From: an uncultured Bacilli bacterium
Lineage (GTDB): Bacteria; Bacillota_I; Bacilli_A; RF39; UBA660
Direction of reading: 5' to 3'
NCBI GenBank assembly: GCA_934101795.1
Contig: CAKORY010000005.1
Location: forward strand, 1 to 64,000
Length of the DNA stretch: 64,000 bases
The notes beneath the pieces were generated by a model. The model did no database searches. It was not told the origin of the DNA and saw only the letters and a list, made by a program, of their open reading frames with translations. The first letter of the stretch is position 1; each line of letters begins with the position of its first letter. Position numbers and translations under genes: made by a program. This document shows positions 1-7,787 of the stretch, piece after piece.

Positions 1-63
1 ATATGTCAAATAAGATTAAAATGTATAAAAAAAATAGATATTTCTATCTATTATTACTCATAT

Positions 64-140
64 TGGTAGCGAGAGGGAGATTCGAACTCTCGACCTGCCG
101 GGTATGAACCGGATGCTCTAGCCAGCTGAGCTATCTCGCC
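64..140 (-). tRNA. tRNA-Met (CAT anticodon, elongator type)
   Basis: Read on the minus strand this is a 77-nt cloverleaf with an encoded CCA end. The 7-bp acceptor stem has a G1-U72 wobble, the D-arm is GCTC/GAGC, the anticodon loop is TTCATAC and the T-loop is TTCGAAT. The overall sequence resembles elongator tRNA-Met of Bacillus. There is one A-C mismatch in the T-stem and an unpaired position at the top of the anticodon stem. The CAT anticodon could in principle be lysidine-modified tRNA-Ile2, but the body favours Met. Confidence 0.93.
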
Positions 141-226
141 ATGACTACTAAATAATACCAAAAAAAAACTTATTTGACAAGTGTTTTTGAATTTTTTTTA
201 TAAAAATAGCAAATTTATAAAAAAAT

Positions 227-252
227 AAGGAAATGAATTTAATCATTTCCTT
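227..252 (-). terminator. Rho-independent terminator of the YjcZ-like gene
   Basis: A 10-bp perfect stem (227-236 with 243-252) and a 6-nt loop are followed on the minus strand by a T-run. It lies just past the stop codon of the small minus-strand gene. Confidence 0.8.
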
Positions 253-272
253 TTTAAAATATTTATTAACAT

Positions 273-458
273 TTAGTTATTATTGTTATTCCAGTTCCAG
301 CCAGCACCTAAAATGATTACTAAAAGAATAAATAATACAATCCAGATAGCTGCACCAATGCCATAACCACTTGTATAACCGGCATATGTAGGAGCGCCAC
401 ATACTGATTGTGCACCATATCCTCCGCCATAATAGCCAGTATTTCCATAATAATACAT
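273..458 (-). CDS. YjcZ/sporulation-type small Gly/Tyr-rich membrane protein
   Basis: A 61-residue protein. The first ~35 residues are rich in Gly and Tyr; one hydrophobic helix follows (about 36-53: AAIWIVLFILLVIILGA), then a short Trp/Asn tail ending in five Asn. This matches the layout of the YjcZ family, which are tiny proteins often made during sporulation in Bacillus. A strong AAAAAGGAGG ribosome site 7 nt before ATG and a terminator right after the stop support a real, single-gene transcript. The extended Asn-rich tail is not typical of YjcZ. Function is unknown; spore or envelope location is inferred from the family. Confidence 0.7.
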   Translation of the reverse strand: MYYYGNTGYYGGGYGAQSVCGAPTYAGYTSGYGIGAAIWIVLFILLVIILGAGWNWNNNNN

Positions 459-592
459 AATATACCTCCTTTTTGTATCTATTATAATTTATTATAAATG
501 ACGTGTTTTTGACATTAAAATAACCCAAGTTTATAAAAAAATATTTAAATTTCTTATAAATAATGATACTATTAGTGTAAGGAGAAAATGTT

Positions 593-1750
593 ATGCGTAA
601 ATTATTTTCAAAAATGGATATACCATTATTTATAATGGTTGTTTTATATATATCACTTGGTTTAGTAATGATTTATAGTGCATCAAATATAACAGCAGTA
701 GTTCGTTATGGCTATGCTCCATATCATTTCTTTATAAGACAAGCACTCTTTGTAGTAGCAGCCTTTTTAATAGGCATGACAATAGTTATTAGATTTCCAA
801 CAAGAAATTATGCTGCACTTGCATGGCCATTAGTATTTTTACTAATTGGCTCACTAGCTTTACTATTTGTAAAAGGAAAAATAGCAGGAGGTGCTATAAG
901 TTGGTACGATTTAAAATTCTTTAAGATTCAACCCAGCGAGTTTGCTAAATCTATACTAGTGGTATTCATGGCTATCTACTATAACAAATTACATTATAAA
1001 AATGTCAAAAATATATACGCATATTTTGTACCTTTAGCATTTTCTTTAATTATTATAGGTCTTGTATTTATGCAACCGGATTTAGGTAGTGCTGCAATTA
1101 TAGCGGGTATAGTATTTTTAACTTTTATAAGTATTCCTACCGTTCAAAATAATATTATGAAATTCATTAAAATTATATCCATAGGTTGTATTATCGCAGT
1201 TTTAGCTATTTTATATTCTGGAGATAGTTTCTTAAGTAGTATTCAAAAGGGAAGACTTAATTTTAGAAATCCATGTTCAAGATATACAGAAACTACTGGT
1301 TATCAAGTATGTAATGGCTTTATAGCCATCAATAATGGTGGTCTATTCGGCGTAGGTTTAGGAAGTTCTACTCAAAAGTATTTATATTTACCAGAAGCTC
1401 ATACCGACTTTATATTTCCAATAATTGTGGAAGAACTAGGACTTGTAACAGGTATTTTGATTGTACTTGGCTATGCTTATATTTTAGCAAGAATGCTGAG
1501 AATTGCCAAACAATCAGAAAATCTGAGATGTTCAATTTTAGCCTATGGAACCTTTTGGTACTTTACTCTTCATATATTAGTAAATTTACTTGGTATCTTA
1601 GCATTAATACCTCTAACTGGTGTACCACTTCCATTTTTAAGTTATGGTGGTTCATTTACAGTTAATGCCATAATAATGTTTTTTGTAGTAGAAAGAGTAA
1701 ACATTGAAAATAAAATAAATAAGACTAAAAGAGAAATAAAAGCTCTATAG
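593..1750 (+). CDS. SEDS family peptidoglycan glycosyltransferase (FtsW/RodA/SpoVE)
   Basis: A 385-residue polytopic membrane protein with about ten hydrophobic segments. Family signatures are IQPSEFAK (112-119), EAHTDFIFPIIVEELG (268-283, containing the conserved Asp272 thought to be catalytic in SEDS polymerases) and GVPLPFLSYGGS (343-354). The EAHTDF form is more FtsW/SpoVE-like than RodA-like (ERHTDF), but I do not assign a symbol because no division or elongation neighbour settles it. SEDS proteins polymerise lipid II with a class B PBP. The ATG is preceded by AAGGAGAAAA. It is a single gene with its own terminator. The central loop (about 211-240) carries two Cys. Confidence 0.9.
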   Translation: MRKLFSKMDIPLFIMVVLYISLGLVMIYSASNITAVVRYGYAPYHFFIRQALFVVAAFLIGMTIVIRFPTRNYAALAWPLVFLLIGSLALLFVKGKIAGGAISWYDLKFFKIQPSEFAKSILVVFMAIYYNKLHYKNVKNIYAYFVPLAFSLIIIGLVFMQPDLGSAAIIAGIVFLTFISIPTVQNNIMKFIKIISIGCIIAVLAILYSGDSFLSSIQKGRLNFRNPCSRYTETTGYQVCNGFIAINNGGLFGVGLGSSTQKYLYLPEAHTDFIFPIIVEELGLVTGILIVLGYAYILARMLRIAKQSENLRCSILAYGTFWYFTLHILVNLLGILALIPLTGVPLPFLSYGGSFTVNAIIMFFVVERVNIENKINKTKREIKAL

Positions 1751-1760
1751 TCTTTTTTTT
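1723..1760 (+). terminator. Terminator overlapping the 3' end of the SEDS gene
   Basis: An imperfect stem between GACTA...GAG and CTC..TAGTC includes the last codons and the TAG stop, followed by eight T. Confidence 0.65.
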
Positions 1761-1836
1761 GTAAAGTTTGTGTAAACATTATATATATTTTTGCTTTTTT
1801 GTGATAGAATAAAAACTAATTTATAAGGAGGCTTAT

Positions 1837-2565
1837 ATGCAATCAATATATATTAATTTAGATGACTCAGGAAAACTTTCTAAAAAAGAAATAATAAGTG
1901 TATATGGTGGTTTAGTATTTCTATCTAAAAAAGAAAAAGATAAGTTTATTACACAATATCGAAGTATTATAAATGATATTAAATGTAAATATTGTAAAAA
2001 CAAAGACTTATGTAATAAAAATTGCCCAGAGATAAAAAATACAAATATTAAAAATAGTGATAAAAGAAGAATAATGAATTATATAAAAAAATATTTTATC
2101 GTGGGACTTGTCATAAGTAATCAAAATGTTTATACTCATATAATAGAAAATAAAGCAGCTAAAGGAAGATTTCTAGATTATTCTTTAAGAAGAATGATAA
2201 AAGAAGTAATAAATAATCAAATAACAAATAATAAAATAGACTCTAAAGAACCATTAAAAGTAATTATTAATATAGATGAACAGACAACAAAAAGTAATGG
2301 TTATTATAATTTGCATGATGGTTTAGTGGAAGAATTAAAGTATGGCATTAGTAATTTTAATTATTCGTGCACATATAACCCCATAGTATTTAATGATTTA
2401 GATGTTAAAGTAACATACCAAGATTCAGGTAAAAGTTATTTAGTTCAAGCTGCAGATTTAGTATCAGGTACAATAAGAAGAATTATTTTAAACGCTCTAG
2501 AAGAAAAACAAGATATAAACAATATTTTAAACAAGTTTGTTAATTATAAAATAATTCTTCCATGA
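1837..2565 (+). CDS. DUF3800 domain protein
   Basis: A 242-residue soluble protein. It has the DUF3800 layout: an N-terminal NLDDSG segment carrying acidic residues (7-12), a central DEQ strand, and the C-terminal YQDSGKSYLVQAADLVSGTIRR block, where the Asp residues are thought to form an RNase H-like metal site. A Cys cluster with spacing CX2CX5CX3C (C50, C53, C59, C63) is inserted after the first strands and may bind zinc. AAGGAGG lies 7 nt before the ATG. DUF3800 genes are often found in mobile or defence contexts, but nothing adjacent here supports that. Biological role unknown. Confidence 0.75.
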   Translation: MQSIYINLDDSGKLSKKEIISVYGGLVFLSKKEKDKFITQYRSIINDIKCKYCKNKDLCNKNCPEIKNTNIKNSDKRRIMNYIKKYFIVGLVISNQNVYTHIIENKAAKGRFLDYSLRRMIKEVINNQITNNKIDSKEPLKVIINIDEQTTKSNGYYNLHDGLVEELKYGISNFNYSCTYNPIVFNDLDVKVTYQDSGKSYLVQAADLVSGTIRRIILNALEEKQDINNILNKFVNYKIILP

Positions 2566-2677
2566 AAAAAAGCTACCTAAGTAGCTATTTCCCAGTTAGT
2601 ATGGTGTACAAACAGCACACTTAATTTAAAAAAATCATATTCTAACTATCGACCTGACAAGAATATTAATCTCCGGT
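2565..2677 (-). ncRNA. Candidate small RNA (about 113 nt), unassigned family
   Basis: On the minus strand a consensus promoter (TTGACA-N17-TATTAT) predicts a start near 2677, and a 6-bp hairpin (AGCTAC/GTAGCT, 2571-2586) followed by seven T ends the transcript near 2565. The interval has no credible reading frame. It can fold into a nested stem: GTTAG..TATG pairs with CATACTAAC around an inner GTGT/ACAC hairpin. It has no SRP RNA core, tmRNA or RNase P signature that I can see. Its size is short for 6S RNA. Confidence 0.55.
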
Positions 2678-2683
2678 AACTTA

Positions 2684-2712
2684 ATAATATAATATATGTG
2701 GCTATTTGTCAA
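2684..2712 (-). promoter_or_regulatory. Consensus sigma-A type promoter of the minus-strand sRNA
   Basis: TTGACA (2712-2707), a 17-nt spacer and TATTAT (2689-2684) on the minus strand. Confidence 0.75.
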
Positions 2713-2721
2713 CAAAAACTA

Positions 2722-2751
2722 TGGACAAATTATTATAAAATATGGCATATT
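2722..2751 (+). promoter_or_regulatory. Possible promoter of the plus-strand sRNA
   Basis: TGGACA (2722-2727), an 18-nt spacer and CATATT (2746-2751). Agreement with consensus is moderate, about 4 of 6 at the -10. Confidence 0.4.
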
Positions 2752-2756
2752 ATTAC

Positions 2757-2846
2757 TGCAGCAATGCATAATATATAAAAAGATGGTGATTCCCACCATA
2801 AGAGGAACCAGAAAATGAAACTAGAGAGATTACTCTAGTTTTTTTT
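2757..2846 (+). ncRNA. Candidate small RNA ending in a strong terminator
   Basis: A short non-coding stretch contains a perfect ATGGTG/CACCAT hairpin (2783-2799) and ends in a terminator hairpin (ACTAGAG/CTCTAGT, 2819-2840) with eight T. The downstream desulfurase gene has its own extended -10 promoter after this terminator, so this may be a free RNA rather than a leader. The GATGGTG..CCATAA pattern recalls the fluoride riboswitch but the other conserved parts are missing. Confidence 0.4.
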
Positions 2847-2913
2847 GAAAGTTTGTTTTATAATATGTATATATTTTCTTAAGAAAAAAATTAAAAAAGC
2901 TGGACAAGGCTTT

Positions 2914-2922
2914 TGCTATAAT
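2914..2922 (+). promoter_or_regulatory. Extended -10 promoter of the desulfurase gene
   Basis: TGCTATAAT, an extended -10 (TGn plus perfect TATAAT), lies 54 nt before the start codon. The -35 is weak. Confidence 0.6.
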
Positions 2923-2975
2923 TAACTTTTTCAAAAGAGAATAAATTATAGTAGAACAAGAAATGAGGTAATAAT

Positions 2976-4172
2976 ATGAACAGAGAAGATTTCCCAATGT
3001 TAAATGGAGATATAATATATTTAGATAATGGTGCAACTAGTTTAAAACCTAAGTGTGTGATAGATAAAACGTTAGAATATTATGAAAAATATAGTGCTAA
3101 TGCTCATCGTGGTGATTATGATATATCATTTAAAGTAGATGTCGAATATGAAAATGCTCGTGAAGAAGTAAAAAACTTTATTAATGCTAAATCTAAAGAA
3201 GAAATAGTATTTACAAGTGGAACAACAGATTCACTTAATATGATTGCAACAGGTTTCTTTGGTAATTTACTTGAACCAGGTGATGAAATTTTAATTACCA
3301 CAAGTGAACATGCATCAAATGTTATGCCATGGTTTAGATTATGTAAAGATAATGGTGCAATAGTTAATTTTATACCTTTAGATGACTCACTTCATGTAAC
3401 AATAGATAATGTTAAAAAAAGTATTACACCAAATACCAAAGTAATAGCTTTAGCAGGTATAACAAATGTAGTCGGAGATATAAGGCCAATTAAAGAAATC
3501 ACTAAACTTGCTCATGAACATGATATATTCGTAGTTGTTGATGGGGCTCAAAGTGTTCCTCACATTAAAACTGATGTTCAAGATTTAGATATTGACTTTT
3601 TAGCATTCTCAGGACATAAAATGTTAGGGCCAACCGGCGTAGGAGTTCTATATGGTAAAAAAGAATTACTCGAAGAATTAGAACCAGTAAATTTAGGTGG
3701 TGGCATGAATGAGTCTTTTGATACAGTAGATACCATGTACTATAAAGAATTGCCAACCAGATTAGAAGCAGGAACCCCAAATATTGCTGGAGTTATAGGT
3801 CTAGGTGAAGCTATAAGATACATTAATAAAATAGGTATTGAAAAGATACATGAAAGAGAATTACATCTAAGAGATTATTTAATTGAAAAATTAATGCCAT
3901 TAAACCACATAGATATAATTAATTTAGAAGCTGATAGTGGAATAGTAGCCTTTAATGTAAATGGCATATTTAGTCAAGATGTGGCTTACTTCTTAAATAA
4001 GTATAACATTTGTGTAAGAGCGGGTAATCATTGTGCTAAAATTCTTAAAAATGCCACTGGGGTTACAAATTCACTACGCGTAAGTTTATATTTCTATAAT
4101 ACTGAAAAAGAAATTGATGAACTTGTAGAACTTCTTAAAAACAAACAAAAAATAGAAGAAGAAATAATTTAG
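2976..4172 (+). CDS. Cysteine desulfurase, SufS-like (class V aminotransferase fold)
   Basis: A 398-residue PLP enzyme. It shows the group II desulfurase features YLDNGATS (15-22), EHASN (111-115), VVDGAQSVPH (187-196), SGHKMLGPTG with the PLP lysine K215, RLEAGTPN (262-269), and VRAGNHCAK with the persulfide cysteine C353. It would take sulfur from cysteine for iron-sulfur or other sulfur metabolism. It stands alone, without sufBCD or sufU neighbours, so its sulfur acceptor is not shown here; a selenocysteine lyase or a general desulfurase role remains possible. GAGGTAATAATATG provides the ribosome site. Confidence 0.85.
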   Translation: MNREDFPMLNGDIIYLDNGATSLKPKCVIDKTLEYYEKYSANAHRGDYDISFKVDVEYENAREEVKNFINAKSKEEIVFTSGTTDSLNMIATGFFGNLLEPGDEILITTSEHASNVMPWFRLCKDNGAIVNFIPLDDSLHVTIDNVKKSITPNTKVIALAGITNVVGDIRPIKEITKLAHEHDIFVVVDGAQSVPHIKTDVQDLDIDFLAFSGHKMLGPTGVGVLYGKKELLEELEPVNLGGGMNESFDTVDTMYYKELPTRLEAGTPNIAGVIGLGEAIRYINKIGIEKIHERELHLRDYLIEKLMPLNHIDIINLEADSGIVAFNVNGIFSQDVAYFLNKYNICVRAGNHCAKILKNATGVTNSLRVSLYFYNTEKEIDELVELLKNKQKIEEEII

Positions 4173-4188
4173 ATATATTTGCAAAACA

Positions 4189-4220
4189 AAAACCTCAAAG
4201 TTTTAATCCTCTGAGGTTTT
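4189..4220. terminator. Bidirectional terminator between convergent genes
   Basis: AAAACCTCA (4189-4197) pairs with TGAGGTTTT (4212-4220). The hairpin serves the desulfurase gene on the plus strand and overlaps the last codons of the glycosyltransferase on the minus strand. Confidence 0.7.
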
Positions 4221-5393
4221 CTTATGACCTTTAATAGCTTTATGATATACTTTTAAAATATCTGAAGCAAATACTTCTTTAGAATATTTATAAGTACTAT
4301 TTCTAGCATTAATACTCATTTCTTTATATAGTTTACCATCATTCATAAGTTTAAAAATATAATGCTTAAATTCATTATCATTTTTAAATAAATAACCATT
4401 ATAATTATGCTCAATCATAGCTTTAAATGATTCATCATCAGTGCATATCGTAGGTTTAGAAGCTGCTAAGCCTTCGATAATTGTAAGACCCTGTGTTTCA
4501 GTAGTAGAAAAAGAAACTACAACATCAAAGGTATTAAAATAAATTGGTACTAAAGAATAATCAACCTTATCAGTAAAAATAACAAAATTATCTAACTTTA
4601 GTTCTTTAGTTAATTTTTGTAAATTCTCTAATTCAGGACCACCACCAACTAACATTACTTTAATATTATTATTTACTTTAACCATATCTTTAATATTATA
4701 AAGTAATTTGTCAAAACTTTTTTCTGGTGCAATTCTACCAACAGAACCAATAATAAAATCAGTATCTTTTATTTTATATTTTTTCTTTATTTTAGTTATT
4801 TCTTTTTTCATTTCTTCATTTACTTGAAATTTATCTATATCAATTCCAGTTGGAATAACATTAGCATACTTTTTAATGCCATATTTATTAACAAATAAAT
4901 CTTTTATTTTATCAGTAGGAACAATAAGTTCATCACATTTTTTTTCACAATAGTATTTAGTCATCTTAACAACAAATTTTTTAGCTAATTCATTAAAATG
5001 TCCATGGGTTACATAATGTACATAATCTTCATATAATGTATGATAAGTATGAACAACAGGAATATTAAGTTTTTTTGCAACAATTCTTGAAAAGTAACCA
5101 ACTCCAAATTCAGTTTGACTATGTATTACATCTAAATCCCAACTTTTAATAATTCTCATCGCTTTACTTGAATAAATCCCAGTTAATTTAGTTTGATAAA
5201 TTCCAGTTTTAATTCCAGCCATATAAATAATTTTGTTTTTTTTATCATATTTAAAGCCTTTACCATCTAAATTAGCAGTAACAATAAAAACTTCATGATG
5301 CATTTTTTCAAGAGCTTCTTTAAGCATTTTTATACTTGTAGTAACTCCAGATATATGGGGTTCATAAGCATCTGTAAATATACCTATCTTCAT
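4203..5393 (-). CDS. GT4 glycosyltransferase, diacylglycerol glucosyltransferase type
   Basis: A 396-residue GT-B enzyme. The N-terminal GIFTDAYEPHISGVTTS motif, HSQTEFGVG and VVHTYHTLYEDYVHY are characteristic of 1,2-diacylglycerol 3-glucosyltransferases of Acholeplasma, streptococci and enterococci. The C-terminal half has VGRIAPEKSFD and the E-x7-E motif ETQGLTIIE. It probably adds glucose to diacylglycerol at the inner face of the membrane, giving glycolipid for membrane balance or lipoteichoic acid anchoring; the LtaS-like enzyme at 27.8 kb could use such an anchor (inference). It is a single gene on the minus strand with an AGGTAAAG ribosome site. Confidence 0.82.
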   Translation of the reverse strand: MKIGIFTDAYEPHISGVTTSIKMLKEALEKMHHEVFIVTANLDGKGFKYDKKNKIIYMAGIKTGIYQTKLTGIYSSKAMRIIKSWDLDVIHSQTEFGVGYFSRIVAKKLNIPVVHTYHTLYEDYVHYVTHGHFNELAKKFVVKMTKYYCEKKCDELIVPTDKIKDLFVNKYGIKKYANVIPTGIDIDKFQVNEEMKKEITKIKKKYKIKDTDFIIGSVGRIAPEKSFDKLLYNIKDMVKVNNNIKVMLVGGGPELENLQKLTKELKLDNFVIFTDKVDYSLVPIYFNTFDVVVSFSTTETQGLTIIEGLAASKPTICTDDESFKAMIEHNYNGYLFKNDNEFKHYIFKLMNDGKLYKEMSINARNSTYKYSKEVFASDILKVYHKAIKGHKKTSED

Positions 5394-5533
5394 TCTTTAC
5401 CTCGCATTTCTTATAATAAGTATAATATATTTTGATTAAATTGTACACAAAATGTTAAAAAGTGTAATTTCTTTTTATAACCCTTTATAAAGATTTAAAA
5501 CTTTGATAAGATATTAAAAAGGAGATTATAATT

Positions 5534-6217
5534 GTGAATAAAACATTAAAAAAAATACTAATTTCATTATTAATCATGATAATTATAGGATTACTAATTA
5601 TATTAGGTATAAACTTTTATGTAAAAAATAATACAAAACAAAGTATTGTCAGTATAAACAAATTAAATAAAGATTATGATGCAATCTTAGTTTTAGGTGC
5701 AGGATTAAGAAATGGTAAACCAAGTCCAGTTTTAAAAGATAGACTTGATACTGCATATGAAGTGTATGAAAGTGGTGCATCAAATAAAATAATTGTAAGT
5801 GGAGATCATGGTACTAAAACTTACGATGAAGTAAATGTAATGAAAGATTATTTAATTAATAAGGGAGTGCCAAGTGAAAACATTTTTATGGATCATGCTG
5901 GTTTTTCTACCTATGATAGTATATACCGAGCTAAAGAGATATTTCAAGCTAAAAAGATTGTAATTGTAACACAAGAATTTCATTTATATCGAAGTTTATA
6001 TGTAGCTAGTAAATTTAGTTTAGAAGCAAAAGGAATATCTGCTACATTGAGGCATTATACTGGAGAAACAACTTTTGAATTAAGAGAAATACTTGCAAGA
6101 GATAAAGATTTTATTAAAACAATATTTAAACCAGAACCAAAATATTTGGGAGATGCTATTCCTGTTTTTGGTGATGGAAACATTACAAATGATAAAAATA
6201 TGCTTGAAAAAAAATAA
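5534..6217 (+). CDS. SanA/YdcF-like DUF218 membrane-anchored protein
   Basis: 227 residues with one N-terminal membrane helix (about 9-30) and an extracytoplasmic DUF218 domain. The domain begins DAILVLGAGLRNGKPSPVLKDRLDTA and includes KIIVSGDHG, TYDSIYRAKEI and IVTQEFHLYRS, matching SanA (vancomycin-exclusion) proteins. DUF218 proteins affect envelope permeability by an unsettled mechanism. The start is GTG, chosen because AAGGAGAT sits 9 nt upstream and no ATG fits. The promoter of the next gene lies inside the last codons. Confidence 0.8.
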   Translation: MNKTLKKILISLLIMIIIGLLIILGINFYVKNNTKQSIVSINKLNKDYDAILVLGAGLRNGKPSPVLKDRLDTAYEVYESGASNKIIVSGDHGTKTYDEVNVMKDYLINKGVPSENIFMDHAGFSTYDSIYRAKEIFQAKKIVIVTQEFHLYRSLYVASKFSLEAKGISATLRHYTGETTFELREILARDKDFIKTIFKPEPKYLGDAIPVFGDGNITNDKNMLEKK

Positions 6218-6232
6218 AATAAAATGTATAAT
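6204..6232 (+). promoter_or_regulatory. Promoter of the repeat-containing membrane protein gene
   Basis: TTGAAA (6204-6209), a 17-nt spacer and perfect TATAAT (6227-6232). It overlaps the 3' end of the sanA-like gene and predicts a start about 23 nt before the ATG. Confidence 0.75.
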
Positions 6233-6261
6233 ACTATTATAGTAGAAAAGGGGCAAAAAAT

Positions 6262-7725
6262 ATGAATGGACAAAATCCTAATTTAAATAATGGCACAAAT
6301 AATGGTTTAAATAGTGAAACTTTAGGTTCCACTACGTTAGGTATGGCTCAAAATACACCAAGTATGGAAGGGCAAAACATAAATCCAACACCAGTTTCAA
6401 ACTTTGGAGTAAATAGTATGCCAAACCCAACACCAGTTCCAAATTCTGGAATTAATAGTGTGCCAAATCCAACACCAGTTCCAAATTCTGGAATTAATAG
6501 TGTGCCAAACCCAACACCAGTATCAAATTCTGGAATTAATAGTGTGCCAAACCCATCACCAGTACAAAATTCTGGAATTAATAGTGTGCCAAATCCAACA
6601 CCAGTTCCAAGTGAACCAATTCCAAGACCAATACCAGGAACAGAAACACTAACAGGAAGTACTGTAGGAGTTAATAACAACTTTACTCCAACAGGTAATA
6701 TAAATGGTTTTACAAACTCAAATAAAATGGAAAATATTGGAGCTATGCCTCCACAAAATAATGATAACAAGAAAAAGAAACCAATGAATAAGATATTATT
6801 TATAATATTAATTGTAGTATTAATTGGTGCAGTTGCTTATGGTGTATATTATTTTCTAAGTGTTAGCAAAAATACAGTAAAATTAACACCTAAAACAGTA
6901 AGTATCGGTGTAGGTGAAACTGTTCCTGATGATATTAAAGAATATGCAACTATTACCAGAGGAAATTCAAGCACATGTAGTGTTAATACTAGAAATGTTG
7001 ATACATCAAGTATGGGTGAATATGAAGTTACGATAACTTGTGGAAAAAATACTTACAAATCAAAAGTAGTAGTAAGTGATAAAACAGCACCAGTTGCAGA
7101 ATTAAATATGGTATTTAAAACAGTTAATGCAACGGTATCTGTAGAAGATTTCATAAAAAGCTGCAATGACCCATCAAATTGTAAAACAAGTTTTGCTGAT
7201 GAAGCAAAAGTAAATGAATATATGGCTACTGCTGGAGGACCATATGAAGTAGCAATCGAAGCTGTAGATGATGCCGGCAATAATACCAGTTATACAGCAA
7301 CATTATATGTAACAAGTGAAGATATTTTCTTGTTTGCAAATTTCAGTAGTGCGGAAGAAATTCTAACAGAATATAAAGCAAAAAAAGTAGTAAATGATAT
7401 ATTTGCTATAAACCGTACTTTAGTATTCTTAAATGCTGCTCGTCGAGATTACAAATATACATTTGAAAATGCCGCTGACTACAACGAAATTGTTAAGAAT
7501 AAAGAAAATACCATAACATTTGATGGTATAACAGGTATCGCAACATATGATGATAACAATCTAAGTTTAGTAATATCAACCGATTTAAGTTTAGATACTT
7601 TAAAAAGTGAAAATAATGGTAATTTTCCAACATCATATCAAGAAATTCAAACGATATACAAAGATACTAAGGGATATACTCCATCATTTATAAGAAGTTA
7701 TCCTCAAGCAGAAAGTGAAGAGTAA
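6262..7725 (+). CDS. Membrane-anchored protein with Pro/Asn-rich tandem repeats and Ig-like extracellular region
   Basis: 487 residues. Residues 1-170 are Asn/Pro/Ser-rich and contain about five copies of a 14-residue repeat (consensus PNPTPVPNSGINSV) at roughly 39-118. A single helix (about 176-197, ILFIILIVVLIGAVAYGVYYFL) follows, preceded by lysines, so the repeats are predicted cytoplasmic and the C-terminal ~290 residues outside. The outside part begins with a bacterial Ig-like strand pattern (VKLTPKTVSIGVGETVPDDI...DKTAPV). Two Cys pairs (STCSV/ITCG and SCNDPSNCK) could form disulfides. The ribosome site is AAAGGGGC. Function not recognised; an envelope scaffold is a guess. Confidence 0.7.
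   Translation: MNGQNPNLNNGTNNGLNSETLGSTTLGMAQNTPSMEGQNINPTPVSNFGVNSMPNPTPVPNSGINSVPNPTPVPNSGINSVPNPTPVSNSGINSVPNPSPVQNSGINSVPNPTPVPSEPIPRPIPGTETLTGSTVGVNNNFTPTGNINGFTNSNKMENIGAMPPQNNDNKKKKPMNKILFIILIVVLIGAVAYGVYYFLSVSKNTVKLTPKTVSIGVGETVPDDIKEYATITRGNSSTCSVNTRNVDTSSMGEYEVTITCGKNTYKSKVVVSDKTAPVAELNMVFKTVNATVSVEDFIKSCNDPSNCKTSFADEAKVNEYMATAGGPYEVAIEAVDDAGNNTSYTATLYVTSEDIFLFANFSSAEEILTEYKAKKVVNDIFAINRTLVFLNAARRDYKYTFENAADYNEIVKNKENTITFDGITGIATYDDNNLSLVISTDLSLDTLKSENNGNFPTSYQEIQTIYKDTKGYTPSFIRSYPQAESEE
6373..6620 (+). repeat. 42-bp in-frame tandem repeat
   Basis: About five and a half copies of a 42-bp unit encode the 14-residue Pro/Asn repeat. The copies differ by a few substitutions (VPN/VSN/VQN, T/S), so the array is drifting rather than freshly expanded. 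Confidence 0.85.
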
Positions 7726-7740
7726 TCTTCATTTTTTCTT
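7717..7740 (+). terminator. Terminator after the repeat-containing gene
   Basis: GAAGA/TCTTC stem with a GTAA loop that includes the stop codon, then a T-rich run. Confidence 0.6.
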
Positions 7741-7767
7741 GTATTAAAATTTAGTTCGTGATAAAAT
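7739..7767 (+). promoter_or_regulatory. Promoter of the gene at 7788
   Basis: TTGTAT (7739-7744), a 17-nt spacer and TAAAAT (7762-7767). It predicts transcription starting near 7774, which rules out a GTG start at 7758. Confidence 0.6.
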
Positions 7768-7787
7768 TAAGACAAGTGGTGATAAGG

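Noticed and set aside
2565..2677. 6S RNA or SRP RNA assignment for the minus-strand RNA
   Set aside because: Too short for 6S, no visible central bubble pattern, and no GGAA/AGCAG SRP core.
2781..2846. Fluoride riboswitch
   Set aside because: The hairpin part looks similar but the conserved 3' region and pseudoknot partner are missing, and no crcB or transporter gene follows.
3139..3145. Second Spo0A box (TGTCGAA)
   Set aside because: Inside the desulfurase coding region with no promoter near; a chance match.
6373..6620. CRISPR-like regular repeats
   Set aside because: The 42-bp units are contiguous, in frame and translated; there are no spacers.
6348..6770. 140-residue minus-strand ORF
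   Set aside because: It is a mirror of the Pro/Asn repeat coding region with no ribosome site; a shadow frame.
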